DNA of 64,000 bases, from the NCBI GenBank assembly GCA_008363385.1, contig RHKY01000022.1, forward strand, positions 1-64,000, in the 5' to 3' direction. This stretch comes from Acidobacteriota bacterium (GTDB lineage: Bacteria; Acidobacteriota; Thermoanaerobaculia; UBA5066). The translations under genes and the position numbers were made by a program. Under the pieces are notes generated by a model. The model was not told the origin of the DNA. It worked only from the letters and a program-made list of their open reading frames with translations, and ran no database searches. The number at the start of each line of letters is the position of its first letter. Position 1 is the first letter of the stretch. Below are positions 35,501 to 43,548 of the stretch, in pieces.

Positions 35501-36313
35501 GTGGGCCGCCGCCCGGCCGAGGTCGCCCGCGTCGAGGGCGACCCGGGCGAGGGCCGCGTGGACGCGGGCCGGGAGCGGGCCGTCGAGACCGCGCACGAGG
35601 CGAACGGCGCGATCGACGTCGCCCGACCGGGCCGCGGCGAGGGCGAGGAAGCCGCGGACGGCCGGGTCGGCGTGAGAAGCCGGGGCGAGCGAGCCCTCGA
35701 GGCCGAGGGCGGCCGCGTCGTCGGCGAGGACGTCGACGAGGAGCTCGAGGAGGGCCCGGGCGGCCGCCGGGCTCGCGCCGCGCTCGACGGCGGCCGTGAG
35801 GAGGCGCTGCGCCTCCTCGTAGTCATACTCCTCGAGGGCGGCGAGGCCGCGGGCCTCGATGGCGGCGGGCTCGTCCGGGTCGCGCTCCCCGGCGGCAGTG
35901 CGCCCCCCGGCGGGAGGGGCGCTCCGGCCCGCCGACGGCCCGGTCGCCTCGGGTCCGGCCCCGTCGGCGCCGCCCTCGCCCGCGTCGAGCCGCCGCCTGA
36001 CGAGGGCCCGCGCCTCCACCGGAAGCTGCGAGACGAGGGCGTGGCAGGCGTCGCGGAGGCCCGAACGATGGCGCAGGCTGAAGAGGTCGGGGTTCGAGGG
36101 GTCGGGGACGATCTCGACCTCGTCGCCGAACCGGGTCAGGAGGAGCCCCTGGAGGCGCGACTTCAGCGCGTAGCGCTCCCTCTCGCGCGGGCTCTCCTCG
36201 CCCGTCGGGTTGACGTCGTGGACGAGGGCGAAGAGCTCGTCCGCGCGGACGCGTACCCGCCCCGCGAGGACGTCGTCGGGGTCGGGGAGGCGGGAGGCGC
36301 GCTTCTTCGACAT
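32585..36313 (-). CDS. Large TPR and beta-propeller-like protein of unknown function
   Basis: This is a 1242-residue protein I do not recognise. The N-terminal ~100 residues are a distinct domain (LPDPDDVLAGRVRVRADEL...). Roughly 150-600 is Ala/Leu-rich TPR-like helical repeats (AAAHLSAAREADPTLPEA and similar). Roughly 620-900 is beta-rich with repeated short strands that suggest a propeller (RPWLSADGRRLVLAEAAAG, ...). The remaining ~300 residues are helical. No signal peptide or catalytic motif is evident. It runs antisense to the defence genes, between the MNT/HEPN and AbrB/PIN pairs, and is divergent from the latter. It could be a scaffold or sensor of the array, or an unrelated resident gene. 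Confidence 0.7.
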   Translation of the reverse strand: MSKKRASRLPDPDDVLAGRVRVRADELFALVHDVNPTGEESPRERERYALKSRLQGLLLTRFGDEVEIVPDPSNPDLFSLRHRSGLRDACHALVSQLPVEARALVRRRLDAGEGGADGAGPEATGPSAGRSAPPAGGRTAAGERDPDEPAAIEARGLAALEEYDYEEAQRLLTAAVERGASPAAARALLELLVDVLADDAAALGLEGSLAPASHADPAVRGFLALAAARSGDVDRAVRLVRGLDGPLPARVHAALARVALDAGDLGRAAAHLSAAREADPTLPEAADLAARLERARRDERKPAEEALLALHASGDLEAAESAARAFLARWPDGATACRVLREIEEGRRRERASALAHDGSAALERGDSAEAARLLALALAADPDLPGGPALLDRARRAAAEETGERAVRRVVEALASGPALEALSEYAEQPAPLRARVRSGSASPELALVEEVLAASPAEKPRAAAEAALALAAAERALRRGDAAAALPFLEGQSRAFGRLPRAHALESEARTALAAARAAAARASLDPVREALDRDDLDVASALLGEVRRSDLDAEGRAHLSTLADRLREARQTRQDALDSATRESARRALRLAVSDEPGPADELADLARDFDLTRTRPWLSADGRRLVLAEAAAGWLFVRVLDVERQEVVRRVSLRPPHPLGTFETGLVEGDRLRVVGEELGLVDLDLETNEVVRAVSLAGARPPSSVVEETLPLPSSDLLWLEVTSGPNREPCSYLVDTGSGRARSKLPFDPSPSVVFREAASFLVTADERRARLLTLDGLPAAGDPPALPFHLEAASPDPAGPGILLAGRAERVTGTDEDAPAPLRVLELRPGPTSGFGRHVDLPGSEGELDVGLATSRSEALAFALCPARTESRVYAIGPGLDLSAPARTPEETVLFVDAGSRHVVAGCWWGERFAAVPLEKETRWPEWKGSLRARDPLPRGTLLGESYLCETRSRIANAHSLALYTEIHDLAGERLEERVAEMMARASTGDQHEALLGALERMGPRYALRERVEADLVARFPLHPLAVLTALRRHASETRWERLRDDARALRRGRHAHVPPHVLHLEALALARLGELEDALALVEEIRRRRDEGACRVDALRTVLKECLAKKRSPSPLGRLVDAVRKAIAAHAAGEWQVVAVLLDRALVRASGIYQAQALLAAARLRTAADTPRALFRKRLALARLLEIHGERPLQRRDLPRLPGALDDAAVEAIAARAREVLERMDEAGEAPSPA

Positions 36314-36397
36314 CCCCGGGGGCGAAGCATCGCACGAGGCGTCCCGACGATCGTCACCGAGACGGTGAGCGGAGGTCCCGGTGCCGGCGCCGGCCGG

Positions 36398-36416
36398 TCT
36401 TACCCCTGGAGTAAGA
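36398..36416. promoter_or_regulatory. Palindromic operator before the AbrB/PIN pair
   Basis: TCTTAC (36398-36403) and GTAAGA (36411-36416) form an inverted repeat with a 7-base centre that is itself largely symmetrical. It lies in the 122-base divergent region, 20 bases before the AbrB start, and overlaps a TAAGAT -10-like hexamer. This is the expected position for autorepression. Confidence 0.5.
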
Positions 36417-36435
36417 TGACGGCGGAGGACCCGCC

Positions 36436-36675
36436 ATGCCGACCGTGACCGTTTCGTCGAAGGGCCAGATCGTCATCCCGCTCGACGTGAGGAGGGAGCT
36501 CGGGCTCCGGGAAGGCGAGCGCCTGGAGGTGACGGCGAAGGCCGACGGGCTCGTCCTCACGCGCGTCCGGGCCCGTGCGGGCCGGCCCGGCTGGCGCGCC
36601 TGGGGAGGCGCCCTCGCCGGCTCGGGCGCGCTCGAGGAGCATCGAAAGGAGCACGCGAGAGAGGCGAGGCGGTGA
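36436..36675 (+). CDS. AbrB/MazE-family antitoxin
   Basis: This 79-residue SpoVT-AbrB swapped-hairpin DNA-binding protein starts MPTVTVSSKGQIVIPLDVRR and continues ELGLREGERLEVTAKADG. The C-terminal ~30 residues are the toxin-binding tail. A GGAGG ribosome site precedes the ATG. Its stop overlaps the GTG of the PIN toxin. Confidence 0.88.
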   Translation: MPTVTVSSKGQIVIPLDVRRELGLREGERLEVTAKADGLVLTRVRARAGRPGWRAWGGALAGSGALEEHRKEHAREARR

Positions 36676-37088
36676 GCGTCTGCCTCGACTCGTTCGCGCT
36701 CCTCTCGTGGCTCCAGGGGGAGGCCGGCGCCGCGGTCGTCGAGGAGCACCTGGCGAGGTCCGCGGCCTCGCGGGGCACCCGGTGCTGGGTCTCGGCGGTC
36801 AACCTCGCGGAGGTCTACTACCGGCTCGAGCGGACGCTGGGCCGCGACGCCGCGGACGGCTTCTGGAAGGGGGCGCTCCGCGGGGAGGTCCCCGTCTCCG
36901 TCGTCGACGTGACGCGGCCCCGCGTGCTCGAGGCGGCGCGGCTGAAGGCGCGCTTCCCGATCGCCCTGGCCGACGCCTTCGCCGTGCAGGTCGCCCGCGA
37001 GAAGGACGTGGCGCTCGTGACGGGCGACCCCGAGATCCGGGCGGTGGAGAAGGCGGGCGAGGTCCGCGTGACGTGGATCTCCCGCTGA
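36672..37088 (+). CDS. PIN-domain toxin (VapC-like)
   Basis: This 138-residue PIN RNase shows the acidic residues expected for metal binding: Asp in CLDSFALLSW, Glu in NLAEVYYRLE, Asp in IALADAFAVQVA and Asp in TGDPEIRA. It would cleave tRNA or other RNA unless bound by the AbrB-type antitoxin. The GTG start overlaps the antitoxin stop. The giant helicase begins only 9 bases after its stop, so the pair probably shares a transcript with that gene. Confidence 0.88.
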   Translation: MSVCLDSFALLSWLQGEAGAAVVEEHLARSAASRGTRCWVSAVNLAEVYYRLERTLGRDAADGFWKGALRGEVPVSVVDVTRPRVLEAARLKARFPIALADAFAVQVAREKDVALVTGDPEIRAVEKAGEVRVTWISR

Positions 37089-37097
37089 GGTGACCGG

Positions 37098-40000
37098 ATG
37101 GCCCTGAACCCGATCTCGTTCACCGAGAAGGTCGTCTCGAGCTTCCTCCGCTACCAGCTGACGGCGTATCGCTTCGCCGACGCCCGCCTGCACGCGCAGA
37201 TGCGCGAGCTCCTCTCGCTCGAGAAGACGCGGGCGACGCCGCTCCTGAAGGGGCCGTACGTCTCCGTCTCGCGGGGGTTCCGGCCGGGGCGGACGCTGAA
37301 GGAGCTGTCGGCGGAAGGGATCGTCCATCCGGCCCTCGAGGGCCTCGCACCGTTCCCGTCGGTCTGGGCCCACCAGGAGGCGGCGATCCGGTCGATCCGC
37401 GCGGGGCGGACGACGGTCGTCTCGACGGGGACGGGCTCCGGGAAGACGGAGGCGTTCCTCTACCCGGTCGTCAGCCGCTGCCTGGAGCTGCGCGACGCCG
37501 GGGCGGCGCCGGGCATCGTCGCCGTCCTCGTCTACCCGATGAACGCCCTCGCGGAAGACCAGCTCGGGCGCCTTCGCGACCTCCTCTGCGGGACGGGGGT
37601 CTCGTTCGGGATGTACGTCGGGAAGACGCCGGAGCGGAGGGCGGACGTCTCCGGGGTCCGGCTGCCGAACGGGGCCTCGCGCGAGGAGTACCGAAGGCGG
37701 CTCGCGAAGCTGCGCGAGGAGAAGCGGAACGAGGCCGTGCACCCTCCGGAGGAGCGCTGCTCGCGGGAGGAGATGCGGGCCGCGGGACGGGCGCCGCGCA
37801 TCCTTCTGACGAACGTCAAGCAGCTCGAGCTCCTCCTGACGCGGCAGAAGGACGTGGAGCTCTTCGCCGGAGCGAGGCTGGAGATCCTCGTCGTCGACGA
37901 GGCGCACACGTTCTCGGGGGCGAACGGCGCGGAGACGGCCTGCCTCCTGCGGCGCCTGCGGACGTTCTGCGGGTCGGCGGAGCGGGAGACGGTCTGCGTG
38001 GCGACCTCGGCGACCCTCGCCGATCGCGGCGCGAGCGACGACCCGGCCAGGACGTTTGCGTCCCGGTTCTTCGGCATCGCAGAGGAATCCGTCACGACTG
38101 TCACGGAGGAGTACGAGGAGCCCCCGTTCGACGCGAGTCGGGTGGTCCCGGCCGCCCTCCCGGAGCCCGCGAAGGCGCTGCCGGCTCTCCTCGCGGCGAT
38201 CGAGGCGGCGGATGGAGCCGCGGTGGGGAAGGTCCTCGGAGGCGGGGCCGCGCTCGCGGGGGAGGCGTGGCGCGAGGCCCTCGGCGAGGCGCTGGCGCGG
38301 AACGAGCTCCTCTTCCAGCTCTCCGACCAGCTGCGGCGGCCCGCTCTCCTCCCGGCGGTCGCGGAGAAGGTCGGCGAGGCCTGCGGCCGGCCCGTGGCCG
38401 AAGAGGAGGTCCTCGCGTGGCTCGCGCTCGGCGCGGCGGCGAGGAGGGACGGCCGGCCGTTCGTGAGGCCGGTCGTCCACGACTTCGTCCGCGGCATCGA
38501 CGGGGCCGTCGTCAGCTTCTCCGAGGGTTCGCTGCCGAAGCTCTGGCTCTCGGCCCGCGCGGAAGCGGCCGCGGAAGGGGAGCAGGAGCTCGTCCGGCTC
38601 CCCGTCCTCACCTGCACGACGTGCGGCCAGCACTACTTCGCGCACTCGGTGGCGGACCTCGACGCGAACGGCGCCGTTCCGGGCGGGGGGGAGGCTTCGG
38701 AGCAGGGGGCCTTCTGGAGGACGCTCTCGGCGGAGGCGGGGGGCCGGCGGCTCCTCCTGACCGACCGGGTCATCTCGGTGGACGAAGAGCAGGACGAGAG
38801 CGAGGTCGAGGGCCCGGACCTGCCGAAGGTCTTCCTCTGCCGGCATTGCGGGACGCTCGCGTCCGCCGAGGGCGGGGCGTGCCCGGCCTGCGGGCGGCCC
38901 GGAGCGAGGGTGCCGCTCTTCCTCGTGAGGCAGAAGGAGGAAGCCCCCGGGTACCTGTCGCGCTGCGTCTCCTGCGGCGCCGTCGGCCGCCGGAGGGGCG
39001 GCGGATACCGTGAGCCCGCCCGATCGGTGCGCGCGGTGACGGTCTCGGACGTCCACGTCCTCGCACAGGACATGGTCCGGCAGCTCTCGCAGCGGAGGCT
39101 CCTCGTCTTCGCCGACAGCCGCCAGGACGCGGCGTTCCAGGCGGGCTGGATGCGCGACCACGCGCGGCGGTTCCGGCTGCGCGCCCTGATGTGGGAGGAG
39201 CTCTCGCGCGGGACGAAGACGGTGATCGACCTGACCGCCGCCCTCGACCGGCTGATGGAGGCGGACGACGAGCTCTCTCAGGCGCTCCTGCCGGAGGTCT
39301 GGGCCGAGACGAGGAAGGACGCGGGGTTCGAGCACCGCGAGCGGCGGAAGTTCTTCCTCCGGGTCCAGGTGCTCCGCGAGGTGACGGCCGGCCTGAAGCA
39401 GCGGATCGGCCTCGAGCCGTGGGGCCGCCTGAGGGTCGAGTACGAGGGCCTCTCCGCCGGGACTCCCGGACTCGCGGAGCTCGCTTCCCGATTCGGCCTC
39501 GACGCCGAGGCGCTCGCGGAGGGGATCGGAGGTCTCCTCGACCGGACGCGGCGGCGGATGATCCTCCTCGACAAGGACAAGAGGATCTTCTCGAGATTCT
39601 GGAGGGACGGCGACCCCGACGTCCTTCGCGGCTTCGTGCCGGCGTTCCAGGGGGTGCCGACCGGGCTGAAGCTCCAGCGCGAGGCGGGCGACGACAAGAG
39701 CCGCGTCTCGGCCTGGGTCAACGACCAGCGGAACACGGCCGTCCTCCAGGTCTCTCGCCGCTGGGGCGTCCCGAAGGAGCACGTCGCCGACTTCGTCGGG
39801 GGGCTCTGGGCGCTCCTCGCCGAGCGGACGAGGCTCCTCGCCCCGGCCGTCCTGACCGGGAGCCGCGGGAACGCGCTCCCCGGCGCGAGCGGGACGTTCC
39901 AGATCGACGCCGACCGCCTGCTGCTGACGCCGAGCCGCGGCCTCTGGCGGTGTTCCGAGTGCCGCAGGGCGCAGGTGCGCCGCGCGCCGGGAGACGTCTG

Positions 40001-43000
40001 CCCGTCGTGGCACTGCCACGGCACGCTCTCGCGCGAGGACGAGCCGGCCGACGACTACGACCTCTCGCTCCTCGACGGGGGCGTCCCGATGCTCCGCCCG
40101 AGGGAGCACTCGGCCCAGGTGCCGGCCGGGGAACGGGAGCGGCTGGAGCGCCTCTTCAAGGACGAGACGACCGAGGCGGTGAACACGCTCGTCGCGACGC
40201 CGACGCTCGAGATGGGGGTCGACATCGGCGCGCTCGACGCGATCCTCCTCCGGAACGTCCCCCCTTCGCCCGCGAACTACTGGCAGAGGGCGGGGCGGGC
40301 GGGACGGCGCGAGCGGATGGCCGTCGCGCTGACGTACGCCGGCCTGCGCGGCCACGACCGGAGCGCCTTCGTCGAGCCGCTCCGCCTCCTCGCGGGGTCG
40401 GTGACGCCGCCGCAGTTCAACCTTCGGAACGAGCTGATGGTGGCGCGGCACGTCCACGCGGCGGCCCTGACGCGCCTCCACGCGCTCGCGCGGGAAGGCG
40501 CGGCGGGGGAGGCGCTCGCCTCGACGCTCGAGAGGGTCTTCCCCTCCGAGGTGAAGAGCTGGCTCTTCGACGCGGAAGGACGGGTGCGGCGGGAGCCGTT
40601 CGACCTCGCGGGTTTCCGGGCGGAGGTCTCCTCGCGCGCGGACGACCTCGCGGACTACGTCTCCTCGGTCTTCCGGAACCGGTGGCCGGAGGCCGACGCG
40701 GAGGTCGTCGGCGAGGAGCGGGTCGCCCGGCTCGTCGAGGAGATGCCCGACCGGCTCGAGGAGGTCCTGAAGACGCTCGGGAAGCGGCTTCAGTGGGCGC
40801 TGGACATGATGTCCCGCCTCGACCGGGAGCGGGCCGGGCGGGGCGTCCTCGAGCGGGACGAGGAGTCGATCCACGACCGCTGCAAGGCGCTCGTGAGGAA
40901 GCTGAAGGGAGAGTCGCGGCGCGCGCGCGGCGGGACGGAGGGCTACGACGACGCGAACACCTTCGGCGTCCTGGCCGCCGAGGGCTTCCTCCCCGGTTAC
41001 GGGCTCGAGACGGGCTCGATCCAGGGGATCCCGGTCTTCCCTCGCGGCGGCGTCGGGATGGAGGACTTCTCCCTGCCGAGGCCGCCCGCGGTGGCGCTTC
41101 GCGAATACGTCCCCGGGAACCTCATCTACGCCAACGGGAACCGCTTCGTCGCGCGGCTGTTCCACTTCGAGGCGGAGGAGCGTCCGGCGTACTTCCTCGT
41201 CGACGCGGAGAGGGAGGCCGTGGAGGAGGTGCCGGCTCCCGGAGCGGCGCCGGCCGCGGGGCCGGTCGCGCCGGTCGCCGCGGTCACCGCTCCTCTTCGC
41301 GCGGCGTCGGTGACGGACGTGGAGCTCGTCCACACCTCCCAGATCACCGACGAGGAGGACTTCCGCTTCCAGCTCGCGGTCTCGATCTTCGCCCTCGAGC
41401 GGGACGAGCACGGCGGCGGCCGGGCCTTTCGCTGGGGGGCGCGGGAGCTCCAGCACCGGCGGGCCGCGCGCCTCCGGCTCGTGAACGTCGGCGTGAAGAA
41501 CCTCGTCACGAAGAAGGACGAGCACGGCTTCCCGGTCTGCACCGTCTGCGGCCAGAGCCGCTCGCCCTTCGCCTCCAGGGAGGAGCTCCAGGACTTCCGC
41601 GACAAGCACCAGCAGCGCTGCCGCCAGCCGGTGGAGCCGACGGGCTTCTACGCCGACCTCGTCGCCGACGTCCTCCGGCTGCCGGCGAGCGCGAGCCGCA
41701 GGGAGGCGTTCTCGATCCTCGAGGCCCTTCGAGCAGCGGCCGCGCAGACGCTCGAAATGGAGCTGGAAGACCTGCAGGTCGTCGTCGTCGGCAGGCGCGG
41801 GGAGGAGGCCGTCGACGGGCTCCTCTACGACCCGATGCCCGGAGGGTCGGGCCTCCTGGAGCAGCTCATCGAGCGCTTCCCCGAGGTCGTGGCGAAGGCC
41901 CGCGCGATCGCGGCCGACTGCCCGGCGGCGTGCGGCGCGAGCTGCCCCGACTGCCTGCAGGTCTACCGGAACGCGGCGTACCATGGGCACCTCGACAGGA
42001 ACCTCGTCGTGGAGAGGCTCACGGAGTGGGGAGAAGCGCTGGCGTTCGCCCACGAGATCCCGGCGAAGCTGCCGGCGGCGAGGCCGTCGGGAGAGAACGC
42101 GCCGACGAACGCCGCGGAGGACACCCTTCGCGAGCTCCTCCACCGCGCGGGGTTCCCCGAGGCGGAGTGGCAGAAGCGCATCGACCTCGGGAAGCCGCTC
42201 GGCGGGACCGTGCCGGACGCGTTCTACGCGCTCGACGACGAGGACGAGCCGGGGATCTGCGTCTACGTCGACGGCCTGAGCGCCTCGCTCCACGGCGACC
42301 CGGAGCGTCGCCGGATGGACCGGGTCCTGCGCGAGGAGCTCCGGGCGCGAGGCTACGTCGTGATCGAGGTCGCGGCGTCGGACCTCGCGGACCGCGAGGC
42401 GGTCGCGCGGGCCTTCAGCCGGATCGCCCGGAAGCTCGTCGGTTCGGAGCGGGCGCAATCGCTGCGGGCCGACACGTCGTGGTTCGAGGGCGGGGAGAAG
42501 GCCGAGGCCGAACCCGTCGTCGTCCCGTTCCGGCGCGTGGAGCCGGCCCCGTCGGAGCGATTCCGGACGTGCGTGCCTCTCGTCGAGCTCGCGGCAGCCG
42601 CGGGAGGGTGGGGCGAGCCGGGGTCTGCCGGCGACGGCGCCTGGGTCGAGCCGACGACGACCCGGAGGTTGCGCCGGGGGATGTTCGTCGCGCGTGTCGA
42701 GGGTCGGTCGATGGAGCCCCTCGTGCCCGACGGCTCGTGGTGTCTGTTCGTCAGCCCCGTCGAGGGGAGCCGGACCGGCCGGACGCTTCTCGTCCAGCTT
42801 CGCGATCCGGGCGATCCCGAGGACGGCGGGCGGCTCACGTTGAAGAGGTTCGAGAGCGGAGGCGTCGCCGGGAAGGAAGCCCGGGGACCGGGCACCGAGC
42901 GCACCGGCAAGGCCGTCTTGGAGCCCCGGAACAGGAGCCGTGACGAGCTCGGTCGCGCCGAGTTCGACCCCCTCGAGGTTGAGAACGACCTTGAAGGGCG

Positions 43001-43049
43001 CGTCCGCGTGATCGCAGAGCTCCTCGAGGTGCTCCCCTCCGGATCGTAG
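37098..43049 (+). CDS. YprA-family helicase with DUF1998, nuclease-like and S24 peptidase domains
   Basis: In this 1983-residue protein, helicase motifs are GTGSGKTE near 111, VVDEAH near 264, SATLAD near 302, and ATPTLEMGVDIGALD...QRAGRAGR near 1033-1072. Zinc-finger-like Cys pairs lie near 505, 580-600, 620, 950 and 1478. The DUF1998/MZB part has LLYDPMPGGSGLLEQL then CPAACGASCPDC near 1615. Residues about 1671-1778 resemble a Vsr/DUF559-like PD-(D/E)XK segment (TVPDAFY, ICVYVDG, RARGYVVIEV). The last part is LexA-type S24 (GRSMEPLVPDGSW, Ser1871; LTLKRF, Lys1916). YprA-family helicases are central to DISARM, Druantia and Dpd. A GAGGTG site precedes the ATG. Confidence 0.85.
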   Translation: MALNPISFTEKVVSSFLRYQLTAYRFADARLHAQMRELLSLEKTRATPLLKGPYVSVSRGFRPGRTLKELSAEGIVHPALEGLAPFPSVWAHQEAAIRSIRAGRTTVVSTGTGSGKTEAFLYPVVSRCLELRDAGAAPGIVAVLVYPMNALAEDQLGRLRDLLCGTGVSFGMYVGKTPERRADVSGVRLPNGASREEYRRRLAKLREEKRNEAVHPPEERCSREEMRAAGRAPRILLTNVKQLELLLTRQKDVELFAGARLEILVVDEAHTFSGANGAETACLLRRLRTFCGSAERETVCVATSATLADRGASDDPARTFASRFFGIAEESVTTVTEEYEEPPFDASRVVPAALPEPAKALPALLAAIEAADGAAVGKVLGGGAALAGEAWREALGEALARNELLFQLSDQLRRPALLPAVAEKVGEACGRPVAEEEVLAWLALGAAARRDGRPFVRPVVHDFVRGIDGAVVSFSEGSLPKLWLSARAEAAAEGEQELVRLPVLTCTTCGQHYFAHSVADLDANGAVPGGGEASEQGAFWRTLSAEAGGRRLLLTDRVISVDEEQDESEVEGPDLPKVFLCRHCGTLASAEGGACPACGRPGARVPLFLVRQKEEAPGYLSRCVSCGAVGRRRGGGYREPARSVRAVTVSDVHVLAQDMVRQLSQRRLLVFADSRQDAAFQAGWMRDHARRFRLRALMWEELSRGTKTVIDLTAALDRLMEADDELSQALLPEVWAETRKDAGFEHRERRKFFLRVQVLREVTAGLKQRIGLEPWGRLRVEYEGLSAGTPGLAELASRFGLDAEALAEGIGGLLDRTRRRMILLDKDKRIFSRFWRDGDPDVLRGFVPAFQGVPTGLKLQREAGDDKSRVSAWVNDQRNTAVLQVSRRWGVPKEHVADFVGGLWALLAERTRLLAPAVLTGSRGNALPGASGTFQIDADRLLLTPSRGLWRCSECRRAQVRRAPGDVCPSWHCHGTLSREDEPADDYDLSLLDGGVPMLRPREHSAQVPAGERERLERLFKDETTEAVNTLVATPTLEMGVDIGALDAILLRNVPPSPANYWQRAGRAGRRERMAVALTYAGLRGHDRSAFVEPLRLLAGSVTPPQFNLRNELMVARHVHAAALTRLHALAREGAAGEALASTLERVFPSEVKSWLFDAEGRVRREPFDLAGFRAEVSSRADDLADYVSSVFRNRWPEADAEVVGEERVARLVEEMPDRLEEVLKTLGKRLQWALDMMSRLDRERAGRGVLERDEESIHDRCKALVRKLKGESRRARGGTEGYDDANTFGVLAAEGFLPGYGLETGSIQGIPVFPRGGVGMEDFSLPRPPAVALREYVPGNLIYANGNRFVARLFHFEAEERPAYFLVDAEREAVEEVPAPGAAPAAGPVAPVAAVTAPLRAASVTDVELVHTSQITDEEDFRFQLAVSIFALERDEHGGGRAFRWGARELQHRRAARLRLVNVGVKNLVTKKDEHGFPVCTVCGQSRSPFASREELQDFRDKHQQRCRQPVEPTGFYADLVADVLRLPASASRREAFSILEALRAAAAQTLEMELEDLQVVVVGRRGEEAVDGLLYDPMPGGSGLLEQLIERFPEVVAKARAIAADCPAACGASCPDCLQVYRNAAYHGHLDRNLVVERLTEWGEALAFAHEIPAKLPAARPSGENAPTNAAEDTLRELLHRAGFPEAEWQKRIDLGKPLGGTVPDAFYALDDEDEPGICVYVDGLSASLHGDPERRRMDRVLREELRARGYVVIEVAASDLADREAVARAFSRIARKLVGSERAQSLRADTSWFEGGEKAEAEPVVVPFRRVEPAPSERFRTCVPLVELAAAAGGWGEPGSAGDGAWVEPTTTRRLRRGMFVARVEGRSMEPLVPDGSWCLFVSPVEGSRTGRTLLVQLRDPGDPEDGGRLTLKRFESGGVAGKEARGPGTERTGKAVLEPRNRSRDELGRAEFDPLEVENDLEGRVRVIAELLEVLPSGS

Positions 43050-43080
43050 GTCCCGGGGAGGATGCCGGGGTCCCCCGGGA

Positions 43081-43512
43081 TCAGCGCCGGAGCGATTCCG
43101 GGACGATCCCGGCCGCGAGGCACTTCCGGTAGAGGGCCGGGCGGCGCTCGGCCAGCCAGGCGACGAGGCTCTTCCCGTCCTCGAAGTGGAGCTTCTCGGC
43201 GGGCTCCTCGCTCGTCCCCTCGCACCCCTCGACGTCGTACTCGCGGCAGAGGAGGGGGCGGCTCTCGTAGACGCCGCAGAGCCCGTCGGGGCGGAGGTGC
43301 TCGCAGTCCGTCGGGACGTTCAGGAACCAGTCCCCGTCGTGGGACTGGTAGACCGAGATCCGCCTGTGGTAAACGAACCAGAGCGCCGTGGAGACTCGGC
43401 GCACGGTGTCGGGCGGGTCGATCCCCACCGCGACGTGCCGGCAGCAGCGGGCGCACGGGGGGCAGACGGCGGAGGGGTCGGGGGTCCCTGGGTGGCTCGG
43501 CAGCGGACTCAT
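43081..43512 (-). CDS. YkgJ-family cysteine-cluster protein
   Basis: This 143-residue protein has CPPCARCCRHV (CxxCxxCC) near residues 17-24 and further cysteines at CEHL, LCGVY, LLCREY and EGCEG. That is the eight-cysteine pattern of the YkgJ family, which probably holds Zn or an Fe-S cluster. No enzymatic role is established. The gene converges on the giant helicase and is divergent from the oxidoreductase, with 36 bases between the starts. Confidence 0.85.
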   Translation of the reverse strand: MSPLPSHPGTPDPSAVCPPCARCCRHVAVGIDPPDTVRRVSTALWFVYHRRISVYQSHDGDWFLNVPTDCEHLRPDGLCGVYESRPLLCREYDVEGCEGTSEEPAEKLHFEDGKSLVAWLAERRPALYRKCLAAGIVPESLRR

Positions 43513-43548
43513 GCTCGGGACGGGGAGTTTCCCCGAGGAGGAGGCGGA

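Noticed and set aside
17943-43049. Canonical class 1 DISARM
   Set aside because: drmD, methylase and a DUF1998 helicase are present, but no DrmB and no phospholipase-D DrmC are visible, and the helicase is a single large fusion.
17943-43049. Dpd (7-deazaguanine) or BREX system
   Set aside because: No DpdA-like transglycosylase, no QueC/D/E genes, and no PglZ or BrxL, so the shared helicase types alone do not justify these names.
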